Shown here: piece after piece, positions 6,972-9,607 of the stretch
How the letters are laid out: every line of letters starts with the position of its first letter
How positions within the stretch are numbered: the stretch's first letter is position 1
Source of the DNA: CAZNQW01 sp964575225
GTDB lineage: Bacteria > Chloroflexota > Anaerolineae > JAAYZQ01
Assembly (NCBI GenBank): GCA_964575225.1
Contig: CAZNQW010000149.1
Coordinates: forward strand, 1-9,607
Length of the DNA: 9,607 nt
Direction of reading: 5' to 3'
Position numbers and translations under genes: made by a program
Notes under the pieces: model-generated
What the model saw: only the letters and a program-made list of their open reading frames with translations
The model's database searches: none
What the model was told of the DNA's origin: nothing

Positions 6972-6978
6972 GGTACCT

Positions 6979-8025
6979 ATGTACGAACTACTGAAAACGT
7001 TGTGCGAGCTTCCGGGACCCGGCGGCGATGAGGGCCTGGTGCAGGATTTTCTGGCCGAGCGCTGGGGACCCCGCGTCGAGAGCCTGTCGGTCAACGGCGT
7101 TGGCAACCTGACGGCGCGAGTTGGAGGCCAGGGTCCTCGGCTGATGATCGCCGCTCACGCCGATGAACTCTGTTTCGTAGTCAAGTCGATCGACGAGGAT
7201 GGCTACCTGTGGATCGCCTCGGGCGAGCGCGACCTGGACCAACGGCCCTCGCTGCGCAGTTCGGTGTTCCTGCCCTGGGGGCATCCGGCGCGGGTGGTGA
7301 CCACCCAAGGACTGGTGGATGGCATTTTCGCTACCCTGACGGGCCATGTGCTCAATGCAGTCCAACGGGCCAAAACCCAACCCGACTGGGAGGACATCTT
7401 TGTCGACATCGGCGCGGCCAACCGAGCCGAGGCGATGGAGCGCGGCGTGCGCGTGGGCGACCGGGTGATCTGGAACCCTCCAACGCGACGGATGGGCGAC
7501 CTGGTCTATGGCAAGGCGTTGGATGACCGGGTGGGCCTGGCCATTATGGACCGGCTGCTGGACGTGTTGGACCGCGACCGGCTGGCCTACGACCTGACCT
7601 TTGTCTCCACCATACAGGAGGAAATCGGCCTCATCGGCGCCGAATCGGCCGCTCGGCAGAGCGACTGCGAAATGGCCATTTCCCTGGACATTGGTTTGGC
7701 CGGCGATGTGCCTGGCGTCGACCCGCGAGATGTGTCGGCCCGTTTGGGTGAGGGCCCGACTGTGGTTCACAAGGACCTCTACAACTACAACCGCGACCTG
7801 ACCCTGGCTCTCATCCGTACCGCAGAGTCCGCTGGCATACCGGTGCAACCCGCCGTCTTTGGCGTGTATGGCAGCGATTCGGGCGCCTTTACCCGGCACG
7901 GCCTCCAGGCCGCTCTGGTCGTGGTGCCCACTCGCTATACCCACAGCCCATTCGAAATGCTCCATCTCAAGGATGTCGAATGGACCGTTCAACTTCTCAA
8001 GAGATTCCTGGAGGATCGCGCATGA
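6979..8025 (+). CDS. M42-family (glutamyl/TET-type) metallo-aminopeptidase
   Basis: 348 residues, normal for M42 peptidases: dinuclear zinc or cobalt aminopeptidases that often form large tetrahedral assemblies and trim free peptides in the cytoplasm. All the expected ligand and catalytic motifs are present: 'HADE' at 60-63 (His60, Asp62), 'GKALDDRVG' at 178-186 (bridging Asp182), 'QEEIGLIGA' at 213-221 (Glu214 base, Glu215 ligand), 'SLDIGLAGD' at 235-243 (Asp237) and 'THSPFEM' at 321-327 (His322). The insert at about 65-165 fits the family's PDZ-like dimerisation domain. 'LCELPGPGGDE' at the N-terminus is also typical. It begins 7 bases after the amidohydrolase stop with a weak TGAGG ribosome site (6969-6973), suggesting coupling. 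It ends in an ATGA overlap with the next gene. It should complement the other peptidases in digesting imported peptides. Confidence 0.93.
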   Translation: MYELLKTLCELPGPGGDEGLVQDFLAERWGPRVESLSVNGVGNLTARVGGQGPRLMIAAHADELCFVVKSIDEDGYLWIASGERDLDQRPSLRSSVFLPWGHPARVVTTQGLVDGIFATLTGHVLNAVQRAKTQPDWEDIFVDIGAANRAEAMERGVRVGDRVIWNPPTRRMGDLVYGKALDDRVGLAIMDRLLDVLDRDRLAYDLTFVSTIQEEIGLIGAESAARQSDCEMAISLDIGLAGDVPGVDPRDVSARLGEGPTVVHKDLYNYNRDLTLALIRTAESAGIPVQPAVFGVYGSDSGAFTRHGLQAALVVVPTRYTHSPFEMLHLKDVEWTVQLLKRFLEDRA

Positions 8026-9023
8026 AATTCGAGAGCAAGTTCCACTGGCTACCTGTCACGACGCTGCCCAACGGCACCGACTTGAAGCTGCCCCTGCACG
8101 TCATCGAAGGCGCCCGCCCCGGCCCGACGCTCGGGCTGAGCGCCCTCATCCACGGCGATGAACCGCTGCCGTCGCTGGCCATCCTGCGCCGGGTGTTGGA
8201 TCTGTTGGATCCCAAAGAACTGACCGGCAAGGTGATGGTACTGCCGGTTTGCAACCCTCTGGGCATTGGCGAGAACTCGCGGAACACCCCCCACGACGGC
8301 GCCAACATGAATAGCGCCTTTACCGTGCCCGAGCCCAATGGCTATGTCACGCCGGTGCTCACCATCAGCGAGATGATGGCCAGTACATTGGCTGAAGGCT
8401 TTTTGCAGCATCTGGACTATCATATCGACTTTCACGCGGGCGATGCCAGCCTGTCGGTTAACATGATCGAGTTCGCCGACAATCCGGTGTCGCTGGGTAT
8501 GGCGCGAGCGTTTCTCACACCTATTCTCCTCAAGGACGAATTCGGCGCGACTCAGTTCTGGGGGGCGTCGGAACGGCTGGGCTCCAAGCTCATTGTCGTC
8601 GAGTGCGGTGGGGGAGGGCTGCTCTTCGAAGAATGGATCGAACGCGGCGTGCGCGGCGCCTTTAACGTGATGCGTCACCTGGGTATGTTGCCCGGCAAGG
8701 AGGAACGGCCTCCGACGCAAACCGTGGTGACCAACACCAGTGGCCACCATCACAATCTTACCATCTTGCGTCCGCGGGAAGGTGGGCTTCTGATCCCCGA
8801 TCCGGCCATTACCCCTCGCACCTCCTTTGAGGGCAAGCCGGTTTCGGGAGTGCCGGTGTTTGGGCGTTTGCTCAATATGTACGACTTGGACTATCATCAG
8901 GACTTTGAAGCACCGTTCGAGAGGACGCTCATGTTGGCAGCCTCTGTGGCGCCAGCGTGGTATTATCCGGGGGACACGGCCTATATTGTGGCGGACTATG
9001 ATGGCGCCGAGGTTTTGGACTAG
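8022..9023 (+). CDS. Succinylglutamate desuccinylase/aspartoacylase-type zinc deacylase
   Basis: 333 residues from ATG 8022, which overlaps the M42 stop as ATGA and has GGAGG at 8010-8014, 7 bases upstream. An in-frame ATG at 7980 is rejected because it would overlap the M42 gene by 46 bases. Family members are M14-like zinc enzymes that remove acyl groups from N-acyl amino acids (succinylglutamate, N-acetylaspartate, N-acetyl-diaminobutyrate). Motifs: 'LIHGDEP' at 42-48 (His44 and Glu47 as zinc ligands), 'NSRNTPHDGANMNSAF' at 85-100 (substrate-binding Arg/Asn region), 'DFHAGD' at 136-141 (third ligand His138), and 'VVECGGGG' at 192-199 (Glu194, probable general base). The C-terminal part forms the usual beta-domain, ending near 'GDTAYIVAD'. 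Last gene of the operon before a 144-base gap. The specific acyl substrate cannot be told. Confidence 0.92.
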   Translation: MKFESKFHWLPVTTLPNGTDLKLPLHVIEGARPGPTLGLSALIHGDEPLPSLAILRRVLDLLDPKELTGKVMVLPVCNPLGIGENSRNTPHDGANMNSAFTVPEPNGYVTPVLTISEMMASTLAEGFLQHLDYHIDFHAGDASLSVNMIEFADNPVSLGMARAFLTPILLKDEFGATQFWGASERLGSKLIVVECGGGGLLFEEWIERGVRGAFNVMRHLGMLPGKEERPPTQTVVTNTSGHHHNLTILRPREGGLLIPDPAITPRTSFEGKPVSGVPVFGRLLNMYDLDYHQDFEAPFERTLMLAASVAPAWYYPGDTAYIVADYDGAEVLD

Positions 9024-9108
9024 CGCCGATTTGGGCGTACCTCCACGTTTCTTTGGGAAAGGGGGTGGTATTGGAAAGATACCGGACGTTTTGGCAGCCA
9101 GGCGTGGC

Positions 9109-9118
9109 TTGGCGCCAA
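9109..9118. promoter_or_regulatory. Perfect 10-bp palindrome TTGGCGCCAA, possible operator
   Basis: TTGGCGCCAA is fully self-complementary with a central CG step, a form used by LacI-type and some other repressors. It lies 49 bases before the lipoprotein start, where an operator would be useful. A 10-base palindrome can also occur by chance in GC-rich DNA, so this is a weak call. Confidence 0.25.
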
Positions 9119-9128
9119 CTGTTAGCCC

Positions 9129-9143
9129 GTGTTCTTGGAACAC
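9129..9143. promoter_or_regulatory. Inverted repeat GTGTTC-TTG-GAACAC, possible operator or hairpin
   Basis: Six-base perfect arms (9129-9134 and 9138-9143) with a 3-base centre, ending 11 bases before the AGGAGG ribosome site. It could be a repressor site or a 5'-UTR hairpin affecting translation. The role is inferred from position and symmetry. Confidence 0.35.
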
Positions 9144-9167
9144 AAGACCAAATTAGGAGGAGCAAAA

Positions 9168-9607
9168 ATGACGGGTAAGAATCGCAAGTGGACGATCCTG
9201 GTGGCTTTGCTGGTTATCAGCAGCTTGCTGCTGGCGGCCTGTGGTGAGCCTGAGGTCGTCGAGGTGGAAAAGGTTGTGACCGAGATCGTCAAAGAGACGG
9301 TCAAAGAGACGGTGATCGTCGCGGGCACATCTCAGGTCGTCGAAAAAGAGGTTACCAGCGTCGTTGAGGTCGAAAAAGTGGTCACGGCGACGCCCGAGCC
9401 CGAAGCCGCTGCCAGTGGTGGCACACTGATCGTGGGGCTGCCCAGTGGCTTTGACCGGCTGGACCCCAATGTCACTACCTTCTCGCGCGTGGGCAACATG
9501 ACGATTCACATGACCGATCCCTTGGTCTGGCAGTCGGAGCCGGGCGTGTACGTTCCCGGCCTGGCGACCGAGTGGTCAGTCAACGAAGACGCGACCGAGT
9601 ACAGGTT
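9168..9607 (+). CDS. ABC transporter substrate-binding lipoprotein, family 5 (partial, 3' end off window)
   Basis: The first 146 codons are visible and the frame is open to the window edge. It is an exported lipoprotein: basic N-terminus (Lys4-Lys7), hydrophobic stretch (8-22), and lipobox Leu22-Ala23-Ala24-Cys25. Residues 26-75 form a repetitive Val/Glu/Lys/Thr stalk, then 'ATPEPEAAAS', placing the binding domain away from the membrane. The domain opens with 'GGTLIVGLP' (84-92), and 'DPLVWQ' plus 'YVPGLATEW' match the start of peptide/nickel-type (family 5) solute-binding proteins, whose full length is usually 500-600 residues. AGGAGG at 9155-9160 gives strong initiation. It is the natural partner class for an OppC/DppC-type permease like the one at 72-968, though it may belong to a second transporter to the right. 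The stalk is the main hint of a Chloroflexota host. Confidence 0.93.
   Translation, partial: MTGKNRKWTILVALLVISSLLLAACGEPEVVEVEKVVTEIVKETVKETVIVAGTSQVVEKEVTSVVEVEKVVTATPEPEAAASGGTLIVGLPSGFDRLDPNVTTFSRVGNMTIHMTDPLVWQSEPGVYVPGLATEWSVNEDATEYR
9288..9311 (+). repeat. Tandem 12-bp repeat in the lipoprotein stalk
   Basis: GTCAAAGAGACG occurs twice head to tail (9288-9299, 9300-9311) and encodes Val-Lys-Glu-Thr twice. It is an in-frame repeat inside the low-complexity stalk, so slippage here would change stalk length without a frameshift. Confidence 0.8.

Larger units (their letters stand above)
9024..9167 (+). promoter_or_regulatory. Intergenic region upstream of the binding-lipoprotein gene
   Basis: These 144 bases hold no gene and are likely to carry the promoter and control sites for the lipoprotein gene. 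They contain a small hairpin (GGTAT at 9067-9071 with ATACC at 9079-9083) and two palindromes listed separately. AGGAGG at 9155-9160 is a near-perfect ribosome binding site 7 bases before the ATG. I found no convincing -35/-10 pair, so the promoter assignment rests on position only; read-through from the upstream operon is equally possible. Confidence 0.4.

Noticed and set aside
5310..7106. 598-codon open frame on the - strand
   Set aside because: It is antisense to two genes with complete family motifs (SDR and amidohydrolase). Its His/Gly/Gln-rich composition is typical of the complement of GC-rich codons, and it shows no recognisable domain.
7980..8021. Earlier ATG for the deacylase gene
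   Set aside because: It would overlap the M42 gene by 46 bases. The ATG at 8022 has GGAGG 7 bases upstream and a classic ATGA overlap.
8049..9143. 364-codon open frame on the - strand
   Set aside because: Antisense to the deacylase gene; Arg/His/Gln-rich shadow without a domain.
1..9607. CRISPR array, tRNA/rRNA, insertion sequence or phage genes
   Set aside because: No spaced direct repeats, no tRNA-like cloverleaf, and no transposase or integrase reading frame were seen. All long frames on the + strand are explained by metabolic and transport genes.

Overview
The window is GC-rich, densely packed bacterial DNA with every convincing gene on the + strand. The best lineage clue is the lipoprotein cut off at the right edge. 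After its lipobox cysteine it carries a Val/Glu/Lys/Thr-rich stalk that runs into a 'VVTATPEPE' stretch before the solute-binding domain. From memory this stalk is typical of Chloroflexota ABC substrate-binding lipoproteins (Anaerolineae/Caldilineae-like), so I suggest that phylum. No rRNA or marker gene confirms it.

Layout: (1) 72-968, an OppC/DppC-type peptide ABC permease, probably the last gene of a transporter unit lying mostly to the left. (2) 969-1130, a non-coding gap with a two-stage hairpin and a perfect 13-bp inverted repeat. (3) 1131-9023, seven co-directional genes forming a probable operon: a DUF885 metallopeptidase-like protein, an SDR oxidoreductase, a Gfo/Idh/MocA oxidoreductase, a second SDR, a COG1228-type amidohydrolase, an M42-type aminopeptidase, and a succinylglutamate desuccinylase/aspartoacylase-type deacylase. 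Two junctions are 4-base start/stop overlaps (GTGA at 4884, ATGA at 8022) and three are gaps of 7-10 bases. The only larger gap (75 bases, before 3706) holds a nested hairpin. (4) 9024-9167, an intergenic region with palindromes. (5) 9168-9607, the start of a family-5 (peptide/nickel-type) ABC substrate-binding lipoprotein that continues past the edge.

Working together: peptide-type transport parts flank four predicted metal-dependent hydrolases (DUF885, amidohydrolase, M42, AstE/AspA-like) and three NAD(P)-dependent oxidoreductase homologues. This suggests uptake and breakdown of a modified or N-acylated peptide or amino-acid-like compound. The substrate cannot be read from sequence.

The most unusual observation is that all three consecutive oxidoreductases depart from the textbook catalytic residues of their families. 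The first SDR has Tyr-x3-Arg instead of Tyr-x3-Lys. The second has His at the catalytic Tyr position and Gln at the usual Asn position. The Gfo/Idh protein keeps Glu-Lys-Pro but appears to have Gly-Tyr-Gly-Ala-Pro where the Asp-x3-His motif normally sits. The hydrolases, in contrast, keep their main metal-binding motifs. The three could be an unusual chemistry module or non-catalytic homologues.
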